Source: Verrucomicrobiota bacterium | GTDB lineage: Bacteria > Chlamydiota > Chlamydiia > Chlamydiales > JAEYWL01 | Direction: 5' to 3' | NCBI GenBank assembly: GCA_023428915.1 | Contig: JAEYWL010000092.1 | Coordinates: forward strand, 1-5,955 | Length of the DNA: 5,955 nt | Shown here: positions 1 through 5,868 of the stretch, piece by piece | Numbering within the stretch: position 1 is the stretch's first letter | Layout: the number at the start of each line of letters is the position of its first letter | The notes under the pieces: generated by a model | What the model was told of the DNA's origin: nothing | The model's input: only the letters and a program-made list of their open reading frames with translations | The model's database searches: none | Made by a program: the position numbers and the translations under genes

Positions 1-70
1 TACAGTAAATGCATATAATTTTGGAGTGCATGAGAATCCTTGGTAAAAAAGATACTATGCACAAAAGTTT

Positions 71-208
71 CACGCTTGAACAGGCCTGCACTTGCCAATT
101 GAAACGCTAAGCCCCTCGGCCAAGTCAGGACTTGGCTCTTCGGGACTTATCCTTTCACTTGTCAAGTTCGGCAATGTTCAAGCGTGATTTAGGGCGCAGC
201 TTGGGTTT
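71..208. repeat. Left copy of a dispersed palindromic repeat
   Basis: This stretch matches the reverse complement of the right end of the window (5833-5955). Positions 87-208 differ from that copy by two substitutions (128 and 199) and one indel (GGG at 192-194 versus GGGG). Positions 71-186 form one long imperfect palindrome. The outer 12 bp are perfect inverted repeats (CACGCTTGAACA at 71-82, TGTTCAAGCGTG at 175-186). The centre is a perfect 8-bp hairpin, GCCAAGTC-AG-GACTTGGC, at 119-136. The arms between are clearly related but diverged. Homology between the copies continues about 22 bp beyond the palindrome, to 208, so the repeat unit is larger than the palindrome on that side. No transposase is present, so a non-autonomous REP- or MITE-like element is the best description. 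The family is not one I can name. Confidence 0.9.
119..136. other. Central hairpin of the left repeat, just downstream of the desulfurase stop
   Basis: Arms GCCAAGTC and GACTTGGC are perfect 8-bp complements around a 2-nt centre. Weaker pairing extends outward (AAGCCCC at 109-115 against CGGGACTT at 141-148). It lies 19 nt past the desulfurase stop codon on the minus strand, so it would form a strong hairpin in the 3' end of that mRNA. No T-run follows on the minus strand, so it is not a textbook intrinsic terminator. It could still stabilise the 3' end or cause attenuation. Confidence 0.75.
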
Positions 209-1363
209 TAATCTTATGTTTTGGGGACAAGGATATAATTTGAAGTGGGAGGGTTTTGAGATTATTTGTTTAAACTTGCCGATGAAGTTTTGCACATCTG
301 CATGAGTTGTGTATTTCGAAAGGCCAATGCGTATATTGCCATGAATGTAACGAAAGGGGCATTTGATTGCTTGAAGTACATGAGATATTCTAGCATGGCT
401 TGATTGGCAGGCAGAGCCTGTAGAGATGTATAAACCATGCGCAGACAGTTCGTGTAAAATGTATTCTCCTTCCAGGCAGTCGCAGGAAATGTTTAGGTTG
501 TTGCAAAGGCGTTTATTTGGGTCTGTTGGCCCATTGATTTGAATGCCAGGGATCGATGCGAGCTCATTTATTAGATAGCTTTGCAGGTTTTGCATATGGG
601 TAATTTCAGAGCTGCCAATGGAAGTAAGGGCTTTTCCTAGCCCAATGATATAGGGCACATTTTCAGTGCCGGAGCGCAGGCTCATTTCCTGATGTCCTCC
701 GTGAATTAATGGATCGGTGAGTAGATCTGCACGTTTATATACAAAACCGATCCCTTTAGGAGCATGAAATTTATGTCCCGAAAATGAAGCCAGGCTGACT
801 GGAAGTTTGCGCAGATCAAAATCAGTTTTTAAAAAGCTTTGCACAGCATCAGTGTGAAAAGGAATGCCGTTACTGACTTCTAAAAGAGACGCTAGATCTT
901 GTATAGTCCCAATTTCATTGTTGGCATGTGCAATTGAAATGAGGATAGTGCGGTCAGTGATGGCATTTTTAAGTGTAAGAGGATCTACAAAACCCTCTGA
1001 ATCGACCTCTAAATAAACAATTTCAAAGCCTTGCTTTTCCAAAAAATTACAGGTGGCAAGAATAGAAGCATGTTCTATAGGGGTGGTTATTATCTGGTTG
1101 CCTTTATGTTTATTTGAAAAAGCCATTCCTTTTAAGCAAAAATTGTTGGATTCTGTACCTGAGCTCGTAAAAATAATTTCTTCACTACTGCAGCCAAGTT
1201 TATTGGCTATTTTGTTACGCGCTTCTTGCACCTTTTCCTTAACCTGGCAACCAAATCCGTGTAATGAGGAAGGGTTTGCAAAATGCTGGGTAAAATAGGG
1301 CTGCATAGCGTCGATCACTTCCGGTCCGATTGCGGTTGTCGCATTGTTATCTAGATAAATCAT
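155..1363 (-). CDS. Cysteine desulfurase, NifS/IscS family (class V aminotransferase fold)
   Basis: PLP enzyme that takes sulfur from L-cysteine, giving alanine and an enzyme persulfide used for Fe-S clusters or thiolated cofactors and tRNAs; cytoplasmic. The 402-residue product starts MIYLDNNATT, the usual family N-terminus. It has the PLP-stacking His98 (IEHAS), Asp172 (TDAVQ), the PLP Schiff-base Lys198 (SGHK), the RSGTEN motif at 230-235, and the persulfide Cys319 in STGSACQSS. All key residues are present, so it should be active. The ATG at 1363 lies 3 nt after the stop of the upstream gene, so translation is probably coupled; GAG 7 nt upstream is a weak ribosome site. The family normally ends near residue 370-380. 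Here the last 17 or so residues (from about Lys386) and the stop codon are encoded by the flanking repeat. Which paralogue it is (IscS, NifS or other) cannot be told, because no scaffold gene is adjacent. Confidence 0.95.
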   Translation of the reverse strand: MIYLDNNATTAIGPEVIDAMQPYFTQHFANPSSLHGFGCQVKEKVQEARNKIANKLGCSSEEIIFTSSGTESNNFCLKGMAFSNKHKGNQIITTPIEHASILATCNFLEKQGFEIVYLEVDSEGFVDPLTLKNAITDRTILISIAHANNEIGTIQDLASLLEVSNGIPFHTDAVQSFLKTDFDLRKLPVSLASFSGHKFHAPKGIGFVYKRADLLTDPLIHGGHQEMSLRSGTENVPYIIGLGKALTSIGSSEITHMQNLQSYLINELASIPGIQINGPTDPNKRLCNNLNISCDCLEGEYILHELSAHGLYISTGSACQSSHARISHVLQAIKCPFRYIHGNIRIGLSKYTTHADVQNFIGKFKQIISKPSHFKLYPCPQNIRLKPKLRPKSRLNIAELDK

Positions 1364-1366
1364 GGT

Positions 1367-2092
1367 CTAACTCGTAAAATTGCACAAAATCTGGTCTTCA
1401 AATAAGTAAATGTTTTTAATATTTAGCTTAGACATAAACTGTAAGGCGACATATTTGCCTTTTTCAATCACAAAATGATTGGCGACATTTTTGTAATTAT
1501 TTTCGTTAACATAGTAAAAGTTAATGCTTGAGCTAAACCCCATCTGATAGGCTTCAATGGCATAGGCTCCCATAATTAGAGGACAAGCTGGTGTGCCATG
1601 AGGGTCATGCCGGCTGGCTCTTGTAAGCAGAATTTCAATCTTTTCTTGTGGATTGGAGTATATGTAGCCTCCTTGATAACTATGGATATGTTGATTCTGC
1701 TTAGCGAGCTCTTTTAGCAGCAGCTTCTTGCCGCGATTGCGCATGTGCTTTTCCCAAAAAATTGCAAGCTCTTCGATGTGCAGGCCATATTCACTAAGTA
1801 TATTTTGGTACTCTACCGGAAGGCTAAAGTTTGCTTTAGAGGTGGTTGGGGCTAAAGAGCAGCTAGAATTTGCACTTGCACTGCCACAGACTGCCCCAAT
1901 GTCGTTAATCAGTATTCCAAGGGCTAAATTTGAAGCAATGTGTTTGTGTGCGGCATATAAATTTGCAGCTTCTCTAAATGAGCGAATTGTTCCAAGGTTG
2001 ATGCTGGACCCGTCTTCAGTTAGAAGAAAGTGGCCCCCGGTAATAAGTGTATTATTGGCAACAGGAAGCATAAATACTGTTTTAGAGCTCAT
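1367..2092 (-). CDS. Conserved-looking protein of unknown function, 241 aa, upstream of cysteine desulfurase
   Basis: I do not recognise this protein. It is intact, starts with ATG, and has a modest ribosome site (AGG, 6 nt before the ATG). It reads as a soluble globular protein with no signal peptide and no clear membrane segment. A Ser/Ala/Thr-rich stretch at 71-88 looks like a loop or linker between two parts. The stretches most likely to be functional are GILINDIGAVC (59-69), SRHDPHGTPACPLIMGAYA (160-178) and VANHFVIEKGKYVAL (203-217). Cys69, Cys78, Cys170 and Cys237 are candidate sulfur acceptors, though that is inference from the neighbour only. The stop codon is 3 nt from the desulfurase start, so the two are almost certainly one operon and may act together, for example as sulfur donor and acceptor or target. 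The coding assignment is firm because a shorter opposite-strand frame lacks comparable support. Confidence 0.8.
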   Translation of the reverse strand: MSSKTVFMLPVANNTLITGGHFLLTEDGSSINLGTIRSFREAANLYAAHKHIASNLALGILINDIGAVCGSASANSSCSLAPTTSKANFSLPVEYQNILSEYGLHIEELAIFWEKHMRNRGKKLLLKELAKQNQHIHSYQGGYIYSNPQEKIEILLTRASRHDPHGTPACPLIMGAYAIEAYQMGFSSSINFYYVNENNYKNVANHFVIEKGKYVALQFMSKLNIKNIYLFEDQILCNFTS

Positions 2093-2140
2093 AACTTGCC
2101 TAAGAGGTGCTGCACAGAACTATGCAGATTTTAAAGAAAA

Positions 2141-2212
2141 GCCGACCACAGGAATTGAACCCATCCCTTCGACAAACAATATCGAATGTTCTACCAGCTA
2201 AACTAGATCGGC
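2141..2212 (-). tRNA. tRNA-Thr(UGU)-like gene with an abnormal anticodon arm; possibly a pseudo-tRNA
   Basis: Folding the minus strand by hand gives a 7-bp acceptor stem (GCCGATC with GGTCGGC, including one T-G pair). The D arm is G-T-T-T/G-A-A-C with loop AGCTGGTA and the invariant GG. The T arm is ATGGG/CCTGT with loop TTCAATT. The anticodon arm does not fit the usual 5-bp stem and 7-nt loop: TTCGA pairs with TCGAA around a 9-nt loop. Read as a 6-bp stem closed by T-G, the loop is ATTGTTT, giving anticodon TGT after T33, but position 37 is T rather than a purine. The variable region shrinks to 3 nt, so total length stays normal. G1-C72 and C2-G71 agree with threonine identity. No CCA is encoded; the base after the acceptor is T. 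It lies 48 nt upstream of the 241-residue gene on the same strand. Confidence 0.7.
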
Positions 2213-2451
2213 GCGAAGCTTAAATGGTAACATTAAAATTTTATATAAGCAATTTAATAATTTATGCCGGCTGTATAGAGCCTATTTTTAACAGTTGTCG
2301 CTTAACTCATTCATACAATTTACTGCCGCTCTATAAAATGTGTACAAACCTCTTCTTCATCCAAACTGGTTGCAGTCATGTTTGGCATGCTTTCTGCAAA
2401 AGGTTTTTGAAGGGGAATTAATTATCAAATAAAAATAATTGTAGTAAGTTT

Positions 2452-2468
2452 TATTAATCTAATTAATA
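2452..2468. promoter_or_regulatory. Perfect 7-bp inverted repeat overlapping the -35 of the PP2C promoter
   Basis: TATTAAT-CTA-ATTAATA is a perfect inverted repeat with a 3-nt spacer. Its right arm coincides with the proposed -35 element at 2463-2468. A symmetrical site in this place would suit a repressor operator, but AT-rich DNA produces such repeats by chance, so this is tentative. Confidence 0.35.
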
Positions 2469-2492
2469 AAAATTTGATTTGTATATTATAAT
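2463..2492 (+). promoter_or_regulatory. Putative sigma-70-type promoter for the PP2C gene
   Basis: A perfect TATAAT -10 lies at 2487-2492, with TTAATA as -35 (4 of 6 consensus bases) at 2463-2468 and an 18-nt spacer. Transcription would begin near 2499, leaving a leader of about 22 nt that just includes the ribosome site. This fits the ATG at 2521 as the start and excludes an upstream TTG at 2479, which lies between the -35 and -10. Confidence 0.65.
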
Positions 2493-2507
2493 AGAGCTAG
2501 TTACTTT

Positions 2508-2511
2508 GAGG
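2508..2511 (+). promoter_or_regulatory. Ribosome binding site GAGG of the PP2C gene
   Basis: GAGG lies 9 nt before ATG 2521. It decides the start in favour of this ATG over an in-frame TTG at 2479, which has no ribosome site and lies within the promoter. Confidence 0.7.
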
Positions 2512-2520
2512 TTTGCTTTT

Positions 2521-4881
2521 ATGGAAAACTCAATAGGTGCTGCACGACGTACAAATTTTACTGATGCTCAAACTGCTTTAAGTTCAGCCAAGCGTCCTCT
2601 TGAAAAAAAAGACGCAAAAGCTGAAGAAAAAAATCATGTATATACAGATAAAACAGGAAGAGGAGAACTGGCAGCTTCTCCATCAACAGCTATCGATACA
2701 ACCCCGGTTCATTATAATTCCCATAATGTAAATCAAGTTCCTGCTGACGCGGCAAAAGAACTGCGGGAGTCTATGCCAAATCCGCATCAGACTGGTGCAA
2801 AAACTGAAGCCCAATCTGAAATACCTATAAAACTGGGATGTTTTGACAGATTAAAAGCTTTTTTTGGGTTCTCCCTCATAAGGAAATTTGTAGTAGCGCA
2901 TACTCTTAAACAATTGGATTCAAGTAAAACCATCTCTTCAGAACACTTTAATGAATTGAAGACTTACTACGGAAGTAAAGAGACAATCCATCTACTCGGG
3001 GCAAACAGAAATAAATTAAAGGCAATGTTTGATGCAGCCGCCGGAACGGATATAGAAAAGTTTACACGCACATATAGCGAATTGGAGCTTCCAGGTACTA
3101 CATTTTTGAAGATGAGGAGTGAGATTAGCAGGGAAGTTGCTAAAAGAACCAATGCGGAAGTTTTTTTTAAAAAAAACTCCATTGAATTCAAAAGTGAACA
3201 TTTTCAAAATCCCTCAAAATTAGATGCAGCAGATCGCTTTATAAAAGCATACAATGAGTGCATGAAAGAGGTGGTATTCTCCGGCGGCCTTTCTTCAGTT
3301 TCTTCTATAAAACTAGATGAAGCCATGCAAGAGATGCAGCGTGCTCTTGGTGAATCTGAAGCAAGTCAGCTGTGCAGCGAACTAAAGAAATTTAATCATT
3401 CATATAATGGTATAGCGGATCAGCAAACAGTAACTTCAAAAAGTCAATTAAGTAAAATGCAAAAGGAGTCTATTGTAGAGAATTTCGGTTACCTTAAACA
3501 AGCTTGTTTGAAGAACAATTCGGAAGAAATCAATAAGTTCTATAGTGAATTTATTAAAAAGACTGATGGCATCAATGATCAACATGTAGAGCGTCTTCGT
3601 AAACATGCCGCAACTCTTGCAGGTAAAGAGCCTCCGGTAAAAGCACCTTCTGCAGATACAAAACAGAGTGATTTTAATAATGCAACTAGTGTCAATGATC
3701 ATACTGCAAAACGCCCTTATGAGGAAGCTGCAATTCTTGTCAGCAAAGAGGCTGAGGTAAGCGCATCCATTATAGATACAAAAGAAACTGTTGCAAAGCC
3801 GATTGAAAAACCCGCAGTAAACACCATTCAGTTTTTACATCGGCCTCAAATGATTCCTGTAGAGAAAATTGCCCAGAAAAAGTTAAAGGGAGAAGCATCA
3901 TCAGAGGTGAAAAAAAAGACAGTTACAGAACGATTGCAGCATAACATTAATAGTGCGGAAAAAGACCATGCGAATGAAGCGGATAAAGATTTTTCACTTA
4001 TAAAAGAATTGGAAAAAGCAAAAAAGACAGATACCGCAAAACTTGAGGCAGTAGGTCCTTATGAAGTAGGAATTAGCGAACAAAAAGGAGAGTATCGTAA
4101 AACCATGGAAGATGCTTCCATAGCAAGAGAATTGCAGCTTTCCATAGGAGACGAGCAGTTAAGGGTTCCTTTGTTCGGCGTCTTTGACGGACATGGAGGA
4201 GCAGATGCCTCTAAGTTTGTAAAGGACAATATTGGAAGGGTGTTGACTAACAAGTTAATGAAATACAACCAGAAAGGTTTCAATGATACAGGTATTTTCC
4301 TGGCTTTAAAGGAATGCTGCAAAGAACTTGACGAGGAATATGCTAAGGAACCCAATAAAGATGGAACAACTGCTACATTTTCTGTTGTTATTGATGGCTA
4401 TATTTGGACAGCTAATGTCGGTGATTCACGCACTACCCTCGTTGAAATAGAGGAGAATGGAATTTCCAGGGCCAAGCCTCTTTCGCAAGATGCCAAACCC
4501 GATAATCCCCGCTTTCAAAAGCGTGTCGAAAAGGCTGGAGGAGAGATATTTAAGACTCGAGATGGAGTTCGGGTAGCAGGAGAGTGGGCCGTGGCCGGCG
4601 CCATCGGCGATCATTCAGCTGTGGATGAAAATGGGGACAAATTTATGCCGTCTAATCCAAAAATTACCAAGCAACCAGTTCCGAAAGGAAAACCGAATTT
4701 TCTGGTTTTTGCTTGTGATGGTCTTTTTGACGTAACTAGCAATAATCAGCTCGGCAGAGCTGTAGCCGAGTTGGCGCAACAAGATAATATGGATGCTTGC
4801 AAAATGGCCCAATACCTTACGCAAAGCGCTATTAATAGCGGCTCACTCGACAATGTGTCTGTTGTGGTCGTTAAGCTATAA
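2521..4881 (+). CDS. Large protein with C-terminal eukaryotic-type PP2C (PPM) Ser/Thr phosphatase domain; effector candidate
   Basis: 786 residues from the ATG with a good ribosome site. The C-terminal domain (about 510-786) is a metal-dependent PP2C phosphatase, which removes phosphate from Ser/Thr using two Mn/Mg ions. Motifs in order: R526xxMED (529-531), VFDGHGG with metal ligand Asp556 and His558, DGTTA (614-618), GDSR (634-637), AGAIGD (Asp697), ACDGLFD (Asp733) and GSLDN (Asp777). All core metal ligands are present, so it should be catalytically active. The RxxMED and DGHGG forms are eukaryotic-like rather than of the compact bacterial PrpC/Stp type. Residues 1-100 are polar and low-complexity, about 115-345 is a probable helical region I do not recognise, and 350-500 is a Lys/Glu/Ala-rich linker with a 32-residue internal duplication. 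No signal peptide or membrane segment is seen. Length and architecture suggest a protein delivered into a host cell; this is inference, and no secretion signal is proven. Confidence 0.9.
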   Translation: MENSIGAARRTNFTDAQTALSSAKRPLEKKDAKAEEKNHVYTDKTGRGELAASPSTAIDTTPVHYNSHNVNQVPADAAKELRESMPNPHQTGAKTEAQSEIPIKLGCFDRLKAFFGFSLIRKFVVAHTLKQLDSSKTISSEHFNELKTYYGSKETIHLLGANRNKLKAMFDAAAGTDIEKFTRTYSELELPGTTFLKMRSEISREVAKRTNAEVFFKKNSIEFKSEHFQNPSKLDAADRFIKAYNECMKEVVFSGGLSSVSSIKLDEAMQEMQRALGESEASQLCSELKKFNHSYNGIADQQTVTSKSQLSKMQKESIVENFGYLKQACLKNNSEEINKFYSEFIKKTDGINDQHVERLRKHAATLAGKEPPVKAPSADTKQSDFNNATSVNDHTAKRPYEEAAILVSKEAEVSASIIDTKETVAKPIEKPAVNTIQFLHRPQMIPVEKIAQKKLKGEASSEVKKKTVTERLQHNINSAEKDHANEADKDFSLIKELEKAKKTDTAKLEAVGPYEVGISEQKGEYRKTMEDASIARELQLSIGDEQLRVPLFGVFDGHGGADASKFVKDNIGRVLTNKLMKYNQKGFNDTGIFLALKECCKELDEEYAKEPNKDGTTATFSVVIDGYIWTANVGDSRTTLVEIEENGISRAKPLSQDAKPDNPRFQKRVEKAGGEIFKTRDGVRVAGEWAVAGAIGDHSAVDENGDKFMPSNPKITKQPVPKGKPNFLVFACDGLFDVTSNNQLGRAVAELAQQDNMDACKMAQYLTQSAINSGSLDNVSVVVVKL
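3159..3178. repeat. T8A8 palindromic homopolymer tract within the PP2C gene
   Basis: AGTTTTTTTTAAAAAAAACT is a perfect 20-bp palindrome, eight T followed by eight A, encoding Val-Phe-Phe-Lys-Lys-Asn (residues 215-220) with flanking bases. In the reading frame the run ends A AAA AAC, the classic slippery heptamer layout. Two other A8 runs occur in the same gene, near 2604-2611 and 3910-3917. Confidence 0.85.
3571..3666 (+). repeat. Internal duplication in the PP2C gene, first unit
   Basis: Encodes residues 351-382. It aligns in frame with 3691-3786 at an exact 120-nt offset. The better-conserved 60-nt second half (3607-3666 versus 3727-3786) has about 41 of 60 identical bases by hand count. 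Shared protein pattern: ND-H, then AAxLxxKExxVxAxxxDTK. Confidence 0.75.
3691..3786 (+). repeat. Internal duplication in the PP2C gene, second unit
   Basis: Encodes residues 391-422 and copies the unit at 3571-3666. It also contains AKRPYEE, which resembles AKRPLEK near the N-terminus (residues 23-29), a possible more diverged third occurrence. Confidence 0.7.
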
Positions 4882-4896
4882 TCAAACCTTCTATGC

Positions 4897-4917
4897 AAAA
4901 TCTGGCTTTTAGATTTT
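4897..4917. terminator. Possible weak bidirectional terminator between convergent genes
   Basis: AAAATCT and AGATTTT form a perfect 7-bp stem around a 7-nt loop, in the 27-nt gap between the convergent PP2C and kinase stop codons and overlapping the kinase stop. The stem is AT-rich with only one G-C pair, and no T-run beyond the stem is seen, so termination strength is doubtful. Confidence 0.35.
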
Positions 4918-5868
4918 AGGGAGTGTTTTAAATGCAATGTCGACAACGCCGAGAGGTTCAAACATGGCTGCGAAATGCGCGTACATAGTTTCCCTGTCAT
5001 CGCCTGCAGCAGTTGACAGTAGGCAATGACAGTATTCAGCAATATCCTCGACTATTCGTTCATGACGGTAATAGGCTAAGATTTCCTGATTGATTGCGGT
5101 TTTTCCGTATCCCTTATAAAAAAACGCTTCCTCGTGAGGCGTATTCCATACATTAGCAACACCGCCGCCAATGAACATGAGATCGCGTTCTTTTGGAGCT
5201 ATGATGGGATCATCCCAATCCACAATGTAAATTAAACCGTTATCTGCAACGATCACATTCCCGCCATGAATATCAGAATGGCATAGAACAAATTCAGGCG
5301 AATGATTTCTAATTTTCTGAGCAAGCTCTTCGGCAGTATCCACCAAACGCTGAATTGCCGTTTTTTGGTTTTTGATTAATTTCAATAGGCTTAAGGCCCA
5401 TTGATCAGTGCATGGCATAGCGTCAAGTAAAGTATCAATTGCCCGAACAGCCCTTCGCCATTTATCTGAATAAGTTTCCCTTCTTATTTGACTTAAGATG
5501 CATGAGGGAACTTTAAACTCATGGACTTGCCTTAATGCATTTCCAAGTGCAACCCATTGATTTGCGGTTAAAACCCGACTAAATCCGTCCTGTCCCTGAA
5601 TAAATGGGTACACAATAAGAGTAAATTCTCCCATAAGACAGCTGAGTTGTCCATTCAGTGTTCTAATAGAAGGGATAATTTGTTTAATGCCTGCATTACG
5701 CAATTTAGAGAGCATGTTAAGACTGATATTGCGCACTTGTCCGGTTTTTAGTTTTACAAAATACGATTGGCGATCCGAAGTTTCAGCTTTGTATACAGAA
5801 GCATCTATATCAGCACCCACTGTCAGCAATTTAAACCCAAGTTGCGCCCCTAAATCACGCTTGAACAT
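4909..5868 (-). CDS. APH(9)-Ia-like spectinomycin phosphotransferase (aminoglycoside kinase family)
   Basis: Kinase of the APH/choline-kinase fold that, in its best-known relative APH(9)-Ia of L. pneumophila, phosphorylates and inactivates spectinomycin; cytoplasmic. The 319-residue product has a nucleotide-site Lys39 in YFVKLK, the catalytic CHSDIHGGN loop (Asp199, Asn204) and the metal-binding VDWD (Asp217). The downstream APKERDLMFIGGG and YYRHERIVEDIA blocks I recall as near-identical in APH(9)-Ia. Catalytic residues are intact. A longer in-frame start (TTG at 5910, 333 residues) lies in the palindrome stem; ATG 5868 is preferred, although no good ribosome site is visible before it. The N-terminus before GAD (18-20) is about 10-15 residues shorter than in the family and unlike it, because it is encoded by the repeat. 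The natural substrate here may differ from spectinomycin. It is convergent with the PP2C gene, with its promoter presumably outside the window. Confidence 0.9.
   Translation of the reverse strand: MFKRDLGAQLGFKLLTVGADIDASVYKAETSDRQSYFVKLKTGQVRNISLNMLSKLRNAGIKQIIPSIRTLNGQLSCLMGEFTLIVYPFIQGQDGFSRVLTANQWVALGNALRQVHEFKVPSCILSQIRRETYSDKWRRAVRAIDTLLDAMPCTDQWALSLLKLIKNQKTAIQRLVDTAEELAQKIRNHSPEFVLCHSDIHGGNVIVADNGLIYIVDWDDPIIAPKERDLMFIGGGVANVWNTPHEEAFFYKGYGKTAINQEILAYYRHERIVEDIAEYCHCLLSTAAGDDRETMYAHFAAMFEPLGVVDIAFKTLPKI

Larger units (their letters stand above)
2213..2520. other. AT-rich divergent intergenic region
   Basis: About 308 bp between the minus-strand tRNA and the plus-strand PP2C gene. The right end (2452-2520) holds a promoter, a 7-bp inverted repeat and a ribosome site for the PP2C gene. 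The middle has two minor inverted repeats, TATAGAG/CTCTATA (2274-2280 and 2329-2335) and TGCAG/CTGCA (2371-2375 and 2394-2398), of unknown meaning. A 65-codon open frame at 2224-2421 has no ribosome site and no recognisable protein. I see no convincing promoter for the tRNA; the best minus-strand candidate is a TAATGT box at 2230-2235 with a poor -35. Confidence 0.6.

Noticed and set aside
14..19. TATAAT -10-like box on the plus strand at the left edge
   Set aside because: No plus-strand gene follows and any -35 would fall at or beyond the window edge.
119..136. A canonical rho-independent terminator for the desulfurase operon
   Set aside because: The hairpin is strong, but the minus strand after it has no T-run, so it is listed as the repeat's hairpin only.
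71..186. The end repeats as terminal inverted repeats of a classical composite transposon
   Set aside because: There is no transposase, no visible target-site duplication beside the left copy, and the repeats overlap coding ends of two genes. A dispersed palindromic element explains them more simply.
2224..2421. A 65-codon open frame on the plus strand in the intergenic region
   Set aside because: No ribosome site precedes its ATG, its composition is that of translated AT-rich spacer, and I recognise nothing in it.
2453..2467. A Legionella/Salmonella-type PmrA box (two TTAAT motifs upstream of the effector-like gene)
   Set aside because: The two TTAAT copies are 9 bp apart, not the roughly 11-bp spacing of the PmrA direct repeat, and the flanking AT-rich DNA makes TTAAT common by chance.
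2479..2520. An upstream TTG start for the PP2C protein giving 14 extra residues
   Set aside because: The TTG lies between the proposed -35 and -10 boxes and lacks a ribosome site, while ATG 2521 has GAGG at 9 nt.
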